Shown in pieces: positions 1 through 12,069 of a stretch of DNA of 64,000 bases; positions within the stretch are counted from its first letter, which is position 1; each line of letters starts with the position of its first letter. This DNA is from Melitaea cinxia. Taxonomy: Eukaryota; Arthropoda; Insecta; Lepidoptera; Nymphalidae. The DNA is taken from NCBI RefSeq assembly GCF_905220565.1, contig NC_059398.1, positions 6,595,177-6,659,176 on the forward strand, given 5' to 3'. The notes below the pieces were generated by a model, which ran no database searches, was not told the origin of the DNA, and worked only from the letters and a program-made list of their open reading frames with translations. Both the position numbers and the translations under genes were made by a program.

Positions 1-2
1 AC

Positions 3-574
3 AGCTTTAATTGGAAGTGGCACATTGAATACGTCTGCAACAAACTCCGCCAGTTTTTAGCTAATATTTTAATATTAAAAAAAAGAATACCGCTTAAAAT
101 CAAAATTTTATTGTACAACGCAATTGCTGGATCTCACATTAGATACGGTCTAAGTAGCTACGGACGGACTTACAAAACATACACTGAAAGAATCTTGAAA
201 CTTCAAATAAAAATAATTAAAGCTATTTTAAATTTTAAGGATAGACATAAACACTGTGATGATGACCTAAATTTTTTTTTAAACATTGTAATATCTTACC
301 AGTTAATATTCCATTTAAGTATATAATGTTAAAGGAAAATTATTCAAATCAAAAATTCTGGCAACATATTAAACACCCTACTTACACCCGTGCTATCGCA
401 AAAGACCGATTATGGACTACTAGGCGCATACACAACACATATGGTGAGCGAACTACCGCTTATTTAGTGCCTAGACTAATAAATGACTTACCATCAAAAT
501 TGATTGAAAGTATTACACCAATTAACTTAAAAAATAAACTTAAAAATTACTTTCTTGATACTATTGTGACTTGA
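3..574 (+). pseudogene. Non-LTR retrotransposon reverse transcriptase, C-terminal fragment
   Basis: The frame starting at base 3 is open to 326 and reads WKWHIEYVCNKLRQFL, then LLYNAIAGSHIRYGLSSYG, the part after the catalytic palm in CR1/Jockey-like LINE reverse transcriptases. A second frame at 326-574 continues with FWQHIKHPTYTRA and AYLVPRLINDLPSKL, the usual C-terminal end of these proteins. The two pieces are out of frame and residues seem lost between them, close to a T-run near 270-280, so this is a dead copy. The catalytic FADD motif would lie left of the window. Clade assignment (CR1 or Jockey) is from remembered patterns and could be wrong; that it is a LINE RT is fairly sure. Confidence 0.8.
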
Positions 575-653
575 CATATTTAGTGGTGTGCAACTTTTTA
601 TTTGAGTTTGCCAGCTTGCTTCTAATAGGAGGGTGGATAATTATGTAATTATT

Positions 654-968
654 TTATATATATATATATACTAGCTGACCCGGCGAACTTCGTATCGCCT
701 AACACAAACTTTATCCTATAGTATTAAAGTTCAAATTGACTTTTAAGTATTATCACAAATCTTTTGTATGGGAGTATAGAAAAGTGTTGTTTTTAGACTT
801 TTTCAGGAAATTTAAAAAATTTTTTTTTTTTAGAAATTTTCTCTGCTTAAAAACCATCCTCGTACTTCAAGGAATATTTTAAAAAAAGAATTAGCGAAAT
901 CGGTCCAACCGTTCTCGAGTTTTGCGCTTAGCAACACATTTAGCGACTCATTTTTATATTATAGATTT
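654..968 (+). mobile_element. CTAGCTG-headed interspersed repeat, nested
   Basis: It opens with (TA)n and 'ctagctgacccggcgaact', the head of a very common lepidopteran repeat group. It ends with 'aaatcggtccaaccgttct', a cagcaacacattt-like segment and 'atattatagattt', the typical end of these copies. It has no coding capacity. I do not assign it to a superfamily. Confidence 0.6.
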
Positions 969-1390
969 AGTTCATTGGTTACTAAATAGCATTGTCATAA
1001 ACCTGCGTGGTTTTTAATGCTATTTATATTAAATATGTACAATATTGTTTATTTGATAAATAAATTTAAAAAAAAAATGAATGTCAAGCGGGAAATAGTA
1101 ACACTAAGTTTATGTTGTTGGCGAGTCCTTTCTTTAGGCAAACAAACGGCAAACGTAATATTTTACCGGACAGCTACTTAAACCCTCTTGCGTATAAATT
1201 AAAGTATAATATTGTGAAAAATAAGTTTTTTGTATATTATGATAAAAAAAAACAGTTTGTACGCAATAAAAAAATAAATTTGATATTTTAAAGTAAGTGC
1301 TTAACTAACCTCACTTTCGTATAATAAATTTGCTTCATAAATAAATATTAACCGAATGAAACTCAAATAATAAGTCAGTTATCGCATATT

Positions 1391-1638
1391 TTGTGTAAAA
1401 TCAACACAATTCTAATGTTAGATAGAGTCGACAAAATATTGATGTTAATTTTGACACAAAATTTGTGTTAAAAATTATTTACGGGTAATCTGATAGAGAT
1501 CTCTTTTAGAAAAAAGTTCGCCCTTCTCACTGTACTAATATTTTCGTATGTGCTTTTAAGTGCAATACAGAATATTTATAAAAATTCAAAACATTTTTTT
1601 GTATTGAAAATAATTAAAATTGTGTTGATTTTACACAA
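1391..1638. mobile_element. MITE-like element with 21-bp perfect terminal inverted repeats
   Basis: Bases 1391-1411 (beginning ttgtgtaaaatcaacac) are exactly the reverse complement of 1618-1638, enclosing 206 bp of non-coding AT-rich DNA. Inside, at about 1452-1475, is another near-palindrome built on the same TGTGTT word ('gacacaaaatttgtgtt'). Size and structure fit a miniature inverted-repeat transposable element. I see no convincing target duplication, so superfamily is open. Confidence 0.6.
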
Positions 1639-3125
1639 CATTTATACTGTGTAAGAAACATTATAAAAAGGTTTAATATTCTTAATCAACGTATTTAATG
1701 ACAAAAACCATTTTTTGTTCTTAGACTCTTTTCTTTTGCATTTCTGAAATCAATAAATACTCTCTCAATCACTAACACTTAAACATAATAATTATTACAT
1801 TTAAAATTACATTTATCACATTTAAAATTAAATTAAGGAAAATATACATTATTCTAACTAAAACAAGTGCAAAGTCCGTCTTGTCACTAATCTCTTACAG
1901 ACAACAATTGAGAAAATACTGATAACATAATTAAATATGTTTAATAATAAAAACATGTATAAAACCGGTGCGTTACTCCCACAGGATAAAATTTCCGTTA
2001 CGTTTACAGAAAAAAAAATTAACGAAAGAGTTTTAAAGAAGGCCGACTGCATTCCTTGTTAGGTTTTATTTTTCTATTCCACATTGCGTCAGATGGGTCG
2101 TTAGCCTAAGTCGGTTTTTACTTGGAATCAGGTCAGAAATTTGGGTTGAACTCGATAATAGACGTTTATTCACCTCTCTAGGTCGTTCAGCATTACATAT
2201 GCGCTGTCTTACTTCCACATTAGCGATCGAATAGCCGATTTGGCAACGAAATCTAAATAATTATTTTGGCGCCATTGTTAAACGTAAATTGATTTCTTAA
2301 ACGCTTCCACAAATTATGTTAATGATCTTCGTAATAGATTATCTATGTATATTTCAATAATACCACATTTAGTGGGAAAAATGAATTGAATAATTAAGAG
2401 AGCGGTAAATAAAATCAATTACCACTACATATTCTCAACTTCAAAGACACAATAATTACATAAATTGTGTTAAATAGTGTTGTAGCAATCACATGTTTAA
2501 CATGAAAAATGTTACTTTTATGCTGTAAGGTAGACTTTCTCTACATATAAAATGACAACTCTATGTCTAATGTCATTTTCAATACTAGGTATATGACTAA
2601 TATATAATAATGTCATTTTCAATACTTGGTACTGACGTTTTTTTTTTCTTCTAAATATGTGGATTTTTTCTAAATTCAAAATATTTTTTTTTGTCCTAAC
2701 ATAACAAACACAAAAAGAACACATAGTGCAATGGTTCGGAAATTATGCATGTGTACACATTTCGATAATTCATTTTTATTTACACTAATATATATATGTA
2801 TGTAGGTGTATAGAACATAAATTAAATCTAAATAACTTGAACCTCTATAGTTGTTCTCTAAACATGTTATAGGAAACATTAGATTCACCCTCGCATACTG
2901 ACCCAATGGACGACTAGGAATGGTCTAAAAAGGAAATCCTACTTGCGCACGCGCAAGCGATATGAGTACGACGCGTACAACTACAACCATTACAATTATT
3001 GTTAACTGAATAGAATTAACTATTGATGGTCTCTATTACGGAGGTATAGGAAGTTATTCAATTAATTTCAGTACCTATATACACTTTATATTATTCTATG
3101 AGTAATAATTATGTTTGCTAGCAAA
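1639..3125. other. Gene-free AT-rich stretch
   Basis: There is no supported gene. The stretch holds a short direct repeat ('atgtcattttcaatac' twice, near 2569 and 2610) and, at 2944-2955, TGCGCACGCGCA, a perfect match to the NRF-1/Ewg-type consensus YGCGCAYGCGCR. Open frames here are short and of low complexity. Confidence 0.5.
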
Positions 3126-3420
3126 CGAAAAAAAATGTCTTCAATTACATCGACAAGTAATACAACGTAAGTAGACGAAAAAAATTAACAAATGCACTAG
3201 TCGTTGATTTTCGGGGGTTCCCGTCGATTTCTCTGGGATTCCATCATCAGATCCTGGTTTCCTTATCATGGTACAACACTTGGGATATCTCCTTTCCAAC
3301 AAAAAAAGAATGATCAAAATCGATTCACAAACGACGAAGTTATACACGAACATACAAAAGAAAATATATGTATACGGTCGAATTGAGTAACCTTCTCCTT
3401 TTTTGAAGTCGGTTAAAAAT
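3126..3420 (-). mobile_element. AACCGACTTC-family interspersed repeat
   Basis: Read on the minus strand it begins 'aaccgacttcaaaaaagg', passes through the family's conserved 'gaacttcgtcgttt' and 'tttccttatcatggtac' blocks (seen here as complements) and ends in 'tacatcgacaagtaatacaa'-type sequence. The same order of blocks occurs at 7409-7690 and 34025-34439. It is non-coding. Confidence 0.7.
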
Positions 3421-5508
3421 AAGACACAAAACGCATATCTCTTTCATTTTATTTTGACTAAAAAGGAATAAAAAATAAAAAATAAATGAAATTAATTTAA
3501 TTTTTATATATACTTGTATAATTTTATTGGCTGGCTGGAAATGGCTTGCGCTCATGGTATCTTATGCTAAAGAAAGACAATTAACATAACAGTGACTATT
3601 TAACATCAGGTTTAAAAAATTACCTATATATTCAACATTTGCACATATGTGTTACTGGCCAACTCGAATTTCAACTTGAGCTAGTTTGTTCTAGAATTAA
3701 CTGGTTTATCCTACGCGCTTCGGAACAAACTAGCTTTAACTAGTTATGGAAAGTTCTAATCCGAATTGAATTTTGATACTTATCTTTTACGTAAATTGTT
3801 AGTTAGAATTAAATTTGAGAGAGAAAAAATGCAACTTAATTTTTTATATTAGAGAAGCTGATCATCCCACAGAACTTAAGACCTTAGTAAGTCTAGATCG
3901 GCCATAAATCTCTTGTTTGTAAGATTAAGCTGAATGTCGTCATTAATTGGATTTCATAATATTAACATACTCTATATAAGCATAGAAATAATGAGACTAA
4001 AATATTATCCCGTTAATTTATCAATTAAATTAGTTACATATTCAAAATAACTCAATAATATTCGCCGACAATCGTGTGATTTAAAGAAATAAATCCGGTT
4101 AATCGTCTTAACCGAAAAAAAAAACAATCATCGCAAGAAAACGCTGCTAAATAAATACGTAGATATAAATCAAACACCTCTGTAATTATATAAGCGGAGT
4201 GCGTTTTTATTTATGCGTATTGATTTATGCGAGATTAACGATTCGGCTTTAGTGTAGCGTGGGTGTTACGTAGGCTGTGGGTTCCATCTACTGACAAGGC
4301 TGCCTCGACCTCTGAAGGTGTTAATTGCAAGCGCATACGCAAGAGATTGGTAGGAATGATAAGATGCCTAGACCTATCTAACTAATGAGTGAACGTAATT
4401 ATAGTTAAATGGGACCAAGTGACCACATAAACTGTGCATGTATTTTGTTTAATCCAAAGGAATTTAAAACTAAAAACGTTAATGAAAAATATAAAAAACT
4501 GCTAAACAGTTAAATGTACAAGGGCAGTTTGTCCCGCGGGATTTAAGACACTAAAATTTCACGTGTTTTCCTCTTTTTAATTAGCGACCTCAAGTGAAAG
4601 TTATAATCTGCATTTTTAAATTACGCAGGCAAATTAAAACACATTGCTTAACACTTAAACGTTATTATTTAAACGCTTGTTAACGACTATGATTACACTC
4701 ACTTTTCACGAAGGTTGATGTTGCCACATCACCGTATTTATAAAATAAATATAATTCCATTGCTTTGTAATTTTAAAGGATGCATGTGAAATAATGCTTA
4801 ATCTCGCCGCGATTTCGATAACATCATACCATATTCGTACTTTAATTATAAAACGTTCGTAGCATTTAACGGGCGAATTTATCGTACTTTATTACAAGTC
4901 AGTCCCAAAAGGTAGTTAATGATCACGTTTATGAAATATCAAGATTATTCAGCATTATTCGGACAATGACCCAAAGTCGATATTCTAAATCGAATAATCA
5001 ATGCCATACGCTGCTACTTAGAAGTCAAAATGTATTTATTGAGGTTTCTCCATAATTATTGACATTTGAATACAAATTTAACTCGAATTGTAGAAACGTC
5101 TTTCAGTTAGTAATATTTTATTTATACTCAGTAACGAGCATTTGTTGGTGTAGTTACTTTCTCACAAAGTACGAAAATGTTTCGCTGACTGCATGCAAAA
5201 AGATCTAAACGTTTATGTTGCATTGTCCGGCTAGAAGTTTTCATGCTCGTCATGGGCCTTTGTTGCGTCGCCAGACTTGCACGAATCTGAAGTTTCATAA
5301 TAAGCCAGTGTGGTCCATTCAACTGCACCAAAGTTATCTATGAGGAGACCACACCCATTCCTTTTCATCTCCTTTTTTGGCTAATAGAAAACAACGCTAA
5401 TGGAAAGTGTCGTCGGCTTTTTGTCGTATTCGAATTACTATGAAATTCAGTAAAGATATGAGTACAGTTAGAAACTTATAGATATATAAGTAAGTATTTA
5501 TATATATA
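3421..5508. other. Gene-free AT-rich stretch
   Basis: I find no defensible exon, RNA gene or recognisable repeat. The only longer minus-strand reading frame (5128-5331) has no recognisable residues and no splice context. Confidence 0.4.
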
Positions 5509-5790
5509 CTAGCTGTACCCTTGTTGGTTTTTTAATTTTTCATATTAATTTTGAGGTTATCTGAAAAAAATGTAAATACAAAGGCTGTGTAAATCTTCTC
5601 ACTACCTACAACTTTGCCATTAAGCCTTTTTCCATAGGACTTGTAGTTTAGCCGGAAATCGAGATAAACAGTTTTTTACCCTTAAACCCCACCACTTTCC
5701 GACCTCATATCGCCCGTAATTATTTTTTTCTTTCTCGTTGTATTCTTTTTATTTTACAATGGGTTTCATCCCACTATATTTTTTTTTTGG
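5509..5790 (+). mobile_element. Degenerate CTAGCTG-headed repeat
   Basis: It starts 'tatatatatactagctgtac', then carries a segment with 'accttaaaccccaccac'-like text typical of the interior of this group. The 3' limit is unclear and the right end given is a guess. Confidence 0.4.
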
Positions 5791-5799
5791 TTTCAAAAG

Positions 5800-7400
5800 C
5801 TAAAAACACTGGTCTAAACATCAAAACTGCGGCTTGAATTGAAATCGAAATACTAAATAACAGCTTTTTTATTTTTATAAGTGTGAAAATATCTGATATA
5901 AAAACATGTAACGTTCTGCCCTTATTAAATAAATGTCTATAGAAATCACAGTGCTCGAATAGGTTTTCGCAGATATCAAAGATTCTCTAACTACTAAACC
6001 GTGTCACGGCTTTTTGGTCAAGAGACTTTTGACCAAGATGTAACTAAATGGCTACGGCGTTGCCAGCCAGCTGGCCATGTGCCATGATCTTTCTCTACTC
6101 ACTACTTACCTTACTTATTAATTACTTTCACTACTTACCCAAAACCTAAAAGCGGTTTGTTATTACGAGTGTGTTACACCTGTGCAAAATTGTTTGTACA
6201 ACAATTCTACAAAAGCTAATTAATATAATTTAGGAACTTAAATTTTGTTATAAAAGTTGACATATTGGGATATTTTCCAGTTAAAAGTATCAAAACATAC
6301 CTTCACCTTAAAATTCGTAAGCATTAAGTGTACGCAAGACTAGTAAATTGTATCGATAATTATAAGAACACTTAAAGTCCTTTTGCTGTGCGCTTGTCTT
6401 TCCCCTAAATGTTTCTGGCAATGATCCGGGCGCCGGCGGAAGTGCAGATTGGCATCCCGGGCGACCACCTCGACGAACAAACGCGACGTTGTTCAAACGA
6501 CACTGTGCCGTTGTGTTGTTTTTCTTTTTATTTAAAATAAAACCACATATTATTTAAGCAGCCTTTTCCTGCCACAATGTTTGACCAAGCTGTAAAAATA
6601 TTTTCTTTTAACCTTTACAATTTATTCATGTAGCAGTATCTTGAAAATACTCACAGAATAGTGTGACGGTGGCACGATTACGTAACAAACGCAAATATAA
6701 TTGTAAATTCTAAACCGCACTTATCTTACTTACCTAGCTGGACTTATCCATAAAAAGTAAAAAATTTACACCTTATTTTTGTAATAATATATTTTCGTAA
6801 CTTGGCAAAGAAAACGGAGTATTTGAAAGTTTTTTTAAGTCACAGTTGCTAAATATGATAATAATTTGTTGCTTCCCGAGACCGATGTTCCGTGAAGCTC
6901 GCATCGTTCCGTATCACTTTTTTACGTCATTTCAATGTCATTCCAACTACTAAAATCCAAAAATAAAGTTGTATTTTTGTGGAAATGAACACGCGCAAAG
7001 TTAAATTCTTCTCGAGACAAATATTAGACAAAAAAAATTAATGAGTGATACAGATACTACATGTTGCTTGTTGCCAACCACTTCCAAATATGTTTTAGAA
7101 GTATGGATGGTACCAGATGAAAGTAGATTTTTTCAAAAGTCATTACTTTAACCTTCAAAACTTAAACAATAAAATGTAAAATCCAGTAGGCCCTAGGTCA
7201 AACTTGTAGAACCTTAAGTACAAAGGCTTATTTTTAGGAGCTAGTTCCATATAAATGTTGGGCTGAAGTAAAAATAATAAATATCGTTGCATTCCAAAAC
7301 TGTTTAATAAAGTGTTATGTTTACTTCCACCATACAATATTTCTACTGATATTTTCAGTAGATTTTTACTGCTTTACATAAATGTATATAATTGTGTTTG
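5800..7400. other. Gene-free stretch with one GC-rich patch at 6420-6500
   Basis: Mostly AT-rich. The patch 6420-6500 is GC-rich and open on the minus strand (NNVAFVRRGGRPGCQ, then LPPAPGSLPETFRG). It could be a small exon, but the upstream sequence is A-rich rather than a good pyrimidine tract and no clear donor follows. I do not recognise the peptide. Confidence 0.3.
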
Positions 7401-7408
7401 CTCGCAAA

Positions 7409-7690
7409 CGAAAAAAACCGACTTTAATTACATAGACAAGTAATACAACGTAAGTTGACGAAAAAAATTAACAAACACACTAGTCGTCATGATTTTCGAG
7501 GGTTTCCCTCGATTTCTCTGGGATTCCATGATCAGATCCTGGTTTCCTTATCATGGTACCACCCCTGAGTTATCTCCTTTCCAACAAAAAAAAAGAATTA
7601 TCAAAATCGGTTCATAAACGACGAAGTTATCCCCGAACATACATAAAAAAAATACGGTCGAATTGAGTAACCTCCTCCTTTTTTGAAGTC
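7409..7690 (-). mobile_element. AACCGACTTC-family interspersed repeat
   Basis: A second copy of the repeat at 3126-3420, with the same block order. On the minus strand it runs from 'gacttcaaaaaaggagg' at 7690 to a 'cggtttttttcg' block at 7409-7420. It is truncated at the first bases of its outer end. Confidence 0.7.
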
Positions 7691-8329
7691 GCAACGCTAA
7701 TTTGACTTAGTATTAGACATAATTATCATGGTTTATGAAAAAATTAAGGAACTCACTGTGCAACAACTAGTAATACTAATTTCATAAGCCGATGACGTGA
7801 TGAAATTATCTCATTCAAGATTCTAGTGAGATTTTAGCGAGCACAGTGCGTGACGCCGGCGTACGTGCTCTGACAACCTTGAGCGTGTTTCACATTATAA
7901 TCGAGTAGCGATACGATACGCGGCTACCTCTCGACACTGGACGCTGACGCCCTCACTACGCCCGCTATAATTAAACGAGTTCATTGGAACATCTATTTGC
8001 GCAATTCGTAGGATCGCACCTAAAGCATTCCGATGACCTTACTCTGCCTCCGCGCATGCATTCATTTATTACTACTTCGTAACTTCGCTTTTTTAGAATG
8101 AAAATGACAGTGATGCAGTTAGAGACTGCACTTGACAGACTTCTGTTACGTGACTGGCGAGTGACTCCCACATCTAAATAAATTTACACATAGTCATTTG
8201 TATCATCACATAAGAGCTTTATTTATAAATCATTGAGGTTACTTATAATTTTTATGTAACATGAGTAACAGTAATAAGTTTTTACAAAACAATAAAAAGT
8301 TTTCCAAATCGTAGCTGGTATAGGCTAGG

Positions 8330-9310
8330 AATAGTAAGGGCAGCGCGCATGCGCTTCCGGTGTTTTTACACGCGCTATCCATTCACTGCGCAACTAATCC
8401 ACCAAGATGTCGCTTTTCGGGCCGCAATTTAGTAAATATTCAATCTATGGGACGGTAGAGCTTCGACGGACATCGATATTATAAAGTCAAATACGAATGA
8501 AATTTTAAAATTTTATCAATAAATGCGTTCGGCGAGGCGCGATTGTAACGCGGCGCGGTGTAGCAGCGAACAGCGCGCTGCGGCGAGGCGAGCGGGCGGC
8601 GAGGCTCCGCGCCTCCCGGTCGCGGCCACGAGTGTGCGCGAGTGCGCGTGTGGTGGTGAAGCCAGCCTCGTCGCGGCGCGCCCCGTCAGTCGGCGGCGGC
8701 GAGTCACGCGCGTCGTCTCGTACAGCTCTCTTCGTATTATTGCTGCACTTTTAGTCGCACACCTGCTAACGTTCAGGCTCTGTCGGCTCTCACGCTCTCG
8801 AGCGTGGAGGTCGCTCTGACCTCGCGACTTGGTTTCGGTTCTCGACGATTTCACCTCGCGTCACAACAACCGCGTTCGCTGCAGCTATCACCGCGATACT
8901 GTCAAAGCGTGTTGTGCTGGTGCATACTGTGACTCCGGCGGACCGAACGGACGCCGCTCGCCGTGTCAGTGAAGTCGTGATTTTTTTCCAATTGGTGCGG
9001 ATGTGCAGTGATGGATGAATAGGACAAAAGCGCAAGTGTCCGCGCGAACCGCCTTGTCGACATTTTTCTGGTGGAGTGCGACAGCGGACCGTCAAAATTG
9101 AGCCCAAACTGTATCTAGGTGCGTATCGTCGGCCGAGGAAAACCAGCGCAGTGAGAGCGTTACTTGCTGGCGAAGCGTTCGTTGAATATTTATAGCATGC
9201 AAGTAGGAAAGTCGGCTTGTCAACGGAGGCCGCTAGACCCGCGCCGCGTGCCGTGCGGCTGTCTGCCCGCATGCCGGCCATCCGCTCAGCTGATCACTTG
9301 TCCTATAAAG
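8330..9310 (+). promoter_or_regulatory. CpG-rich promoter-like island
   Basis: About 1 kb of GC- and CpG-rich sequence stands out sharply from the AT-rich surroundings. Its left edge (8345-8354) holds GCGCATGCGC, an NRF-1/Ewg-like palindrome, directly followed by an ETS-like CTTCCGG. TCAGT initiator-like words occur at 8686-8690 and 8966-8970. Overlapping open frames on both strands are best explained by GC content reducing stop codons. I infer a promoter firing to the right, because a good donor closes the island at 9118/9119. Confidence 0.6.
8966..9118 (+). other. Candidate untranslated first exon
   Basis: From the TCAGT initiator-like site at 8966 the sequence runs to a donor TAG|GTGCGT at 9118/9119. 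ATGs in the interval, such as 9001 (M-C-S-D-G-stop), are closed by nearby stops, so it would be 5' UTR carrying short upstream ORFs. An earlier start at 8686 is equally possible. Where it splices to is unknown; the exon at 38256 is one candidate. RNA data would decide. Confidence 0.4.
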
Positions 9311-9319
9311 ACGTTCGAT

Positions 9320-10177
9320 ATATTTTTTTGTATATTAAAAAAATAACACGCGTTGTAAACAATATTTTACACATACACAATTTAAGTAGACTACGATATA
9401 ATTTCTAAAGTATAAATGTACGTCTTATTGTTTCTTGAATTTATTAACCCTAAAACACGTTATTTTTCGTAAAACACAAATCATCAATTGAAATCATCTT
9501 TTACATTAAATTAAATCTGGGTTACCTTATTTACTTTAAATAGCTTCAAGCGATAATGATAACGGCGACGTTAATTTCCTATTTGATTGCAACTAAAACC
9601 TCGTTTCTCTAAAATTAATAATTTGTGTCAATATGTTTACTATTTATTAGATAGATTATTAATTAAAAATCTTATATACAATTGACCTTATAGATCTATA
9701 CATGTGTTAAAATATAACAATAATGTAACCGTTATATTAACAAACCCATATTTCAATTGTCTTTTGTCCTAAAATTCGTTTAAAAAACTGTCTAGGTAAC
9801 CTATATTTGTATTAACAACGGAAGAGATACCCTAAAAAGACTCAAACGTAATTTCTATGTTGATATATTAAAGTTTATGGCGTTTATATTAGCTGAGCCA
9901 GGTCAACAACTTACAAACTGTAAACAGCTTAACGTTAGCTGCTCTGCAAATTGAATTAGTCTCAAGTCCAATAAACTAGCATTAGAAATAATGCCATCAT
10001 TGGATAAGGCACTACTTGTATTTGTTTGAATGCGCTTATCTCTCATTTTGTAGTTAATTGATACATAATTAACTATTTTTCGGTTTCCTGACTTCGCTTA
10101 CATTGACATTAGAAAGAAATCAATTTTCTTTTGTATGATAAAACAAACGTAACCTTCCGAGGACCCAACAGAAACCC
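9320..10177. other. Gene-free AT-rich stretch
   Basis: No supported features; probably intron if the first exon ending at 9118 is real. Confidence 0.4.
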
Positions 10178-10325
10178 ACGCGTTTACGTAAGAAACCCAC
10201 ATTTTGAAAAATCTCACGTGAGATTGGGGGATGGGGGATGGGGTTGAATAAAATCTCACGACATCTGACGAGGGGGGGGGGACAGAAAATTTTAAAAAAT
10301 ACCTCACGTAATTTATGGACACCCA
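10178..10325. mobile_element. Short MITE-like remnant with CACGTG palindrome
   Basis: The right end 'cctcacgtaatttatggaca' matches (reverse complement) the ends of the element at 23675-24014. Both contain the 16-bp palindrome AATCTCACGTGAGATT (here 10210-10225) and G/C homopolymer blocks. The left end is poorly preserved. Confidence 0.5.
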
Positions 10326-10349
10326 TATGTATTTATCGAATTAAAATAT

Positions 10350-10432
10350 GTAGCGATATAAGTCGGCCGTTAAGACAAGCATTAAGTTGCTTACCGTAGG
10401 AACAGACGATCGTGTGTGTATGCTAAAGATAT
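10350..10432 (+). mobile_element. 3' fragment of a tRNA-headed SINE
   Basis: The segment 'aagttgcttaccgtaggaac' followed by 'agacgatcgtgtgtgta' matches the 3' body of the SINE at 28895-29165 ('gggttgcttactttaggaac', 'agacgaccgtgagtgta'). The head is missing, as in 5'-truncated retroposition. Confidence 0.6.
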
Positions 10433-11504
10433 TAAAATAAAATTTTTTATAGCTACAAGAAATTTTTCTACCAAACAATGGTTCTTCTAATATACTTTTG
10501 TACTTTTGCACTTATAGAAAAACAAAGTAATAAACCTCTTTTCGTCGGTTATTAGAATGAACGGAACGGAACGGAATTAGAATGAAAAAATATTTTAAAT
10601 AAAATTCGGAACAAGAATATTTTAAAAGATTAATGTTAAATGCTAAAGAATATTAATAGCTGTTTACTAAACCTTAAATCCTTAGAAAACTATGATATTT
10701 TAAATACAAAAAGTCAAATAGAGATCGACATATTTAGTACGATTTAAAAAGGTATAAATAAAGGACCTTGTTTAAAAAAAAACTTGAAAGACTTAGTTGA
10801 TTGAAGTATTTGAAGAATTTAGAGATTTTATATAAAAATAATTTCTAGCTTTCAGTAAAACAATAATATTTTTTTGTTGAACTATTTTTAATGCTATCAC
10901 CGGTGACATAAAATTGGTTACAAGGAATAAGCAATCACTGGTCTACTATTCGAAAAGAAAAAGATGCGGATAGAAACGTTCTACACGTGTAGAGCTTTTT
11001 TAGCCATGCATGTAATAAAAGCGAAATACGATAATAATAATTTAAAAGATAATATTAGCACACATATAATGTAACGTAACTTACTTATTTAACCGTATTC
11101 TCCTGAGGTTAAATAACATTTCCAGTCGAGCTGCAAATTTTAACGAAAATATTTCATGGTGTACTCTACCTCAATTAGGAGTTAGATAGTTCTCTTAGTT
11201 GTCGTATGAGATTACACATATCAAATAACAAAAAAAAAACCCTATTACCAATTTTCGTACATACTCGTTTTATGAGAACGTCTTCGAGAAACACTTGATA
11301 AAAGTTTCCCGTATAAAAGTGATACAATTTGTGTACGTGGGTTCCTCCTATTTTCTTAATCTGTAAAAAAATATTAATGACTGGTGGGCAGAGTATAAAA
11401 ACTTCATGTCATTTTAATGGTAATTATAAAAAATACACTTAATTCAAATTTAGAATTAAACTTTTTAAGTTATAGCTAAGTTGTAACTCTATCAAATGGA
11501 GTGA
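10433..11504. other. Gene-free AT-rich stretch
   Basis: No supported gene or recognisable repeat. Confidence 0.4.
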
Positions 11505-11672
11505 AAAAAGGTTTAAGGGCTAAAATATTTATGGGTGGGTCACCCTTATCATTTAGGGATATGAAAAATAGATGTTGGCCGATTCTCAGACCTACCCAAT
11601 ATGAACACAAAATTTCATAAAAATCGATCCAGTCATTTCGCACACCACGACACGCGAATTTTATATATTAGA
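11505..11672 (+). mobile_element. Fragment of CTAGCTG-group repeat (3' part)
   Basis: It contains 'gatatgaaaaatagatgttg', 'ctcagacctacccaatatg' and ends 'gcgaattttatatattag'. The same blocks, reversed, form 49529-49733, which still has the CTAGCTG head. This copy lacks the head. Confidence 0.6.
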
Positions 11673-11857
11673 TTATACAATGAACATATTACAATCTTAA
11701 GAATAGGACTCTTATCACTTATTCACACTGATGTACTCATAAATCGGTACTTGTAGTTGATTATAATAATAACACATTTATATTGAAATACAACAACACA
11801 ATGAGTGTTTCGTATACCTTGTCAACGAGATGAAACAGTAGTGTATCTATACTAATA

Positions 11858-12068
11858 CTAGCTGTGCCCGCGGCTTCGCCCGCGTTGAAATCAGTTTGTC
11901 ACAAAGTTTTACCAGCAAACTTCCAGTGAAACTCTTATCAAAATCGGCTTAGCCGTTCTGTAAACCTTCCTCTGAAGCCCTCTCTGCATTGGTAAAACCG
12001 CGTGAAAATCCGTTCAGTAGATTTTGAGCAAATCGGTCAGATACACTTTTGGGGACTTTGTTTTATAA
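11858..12068 (+). mobile_element. CTAGCTG-headed repeat
   Basis: It begins 'ctagctgtgcccgcggcttc' and ends in 'ggggactttgttttataata'. It is followed at once by another copy with the variant head CTAACTG. Confidence 0.65.
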
Positions 12069-12069
12069 T

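Larger units (their letters stand above)
3..1077 (+). mobile_element. 3' end of a LINE with A-rich tail, interrupted by a nested repeat
   Basis: The reverse transcriptase fragment is followed by a 3' UTR-like stretch and finally by 'gataaataaattt' and a run of ten A at 1068-1077, a plausible poly(A) end. Between about 654 and 968 sits a different repeat of the CTAGCTG type. The simplest reading is one LINE 3' UTR (575-653 plus 969-1077) split by a later insertion. That the two flanks belong together is inferred, not proven. Confidence 0.5.

Noticed and set aside
8516..9281. Minus-strand open frames of 112 and 163 codons in the CpG island
   Set aside because: Arg/Ala/Ser-rich translations with overlapping frames on the other strand; GC-rich DNA lacks stops by composition. 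No motif or splice context.
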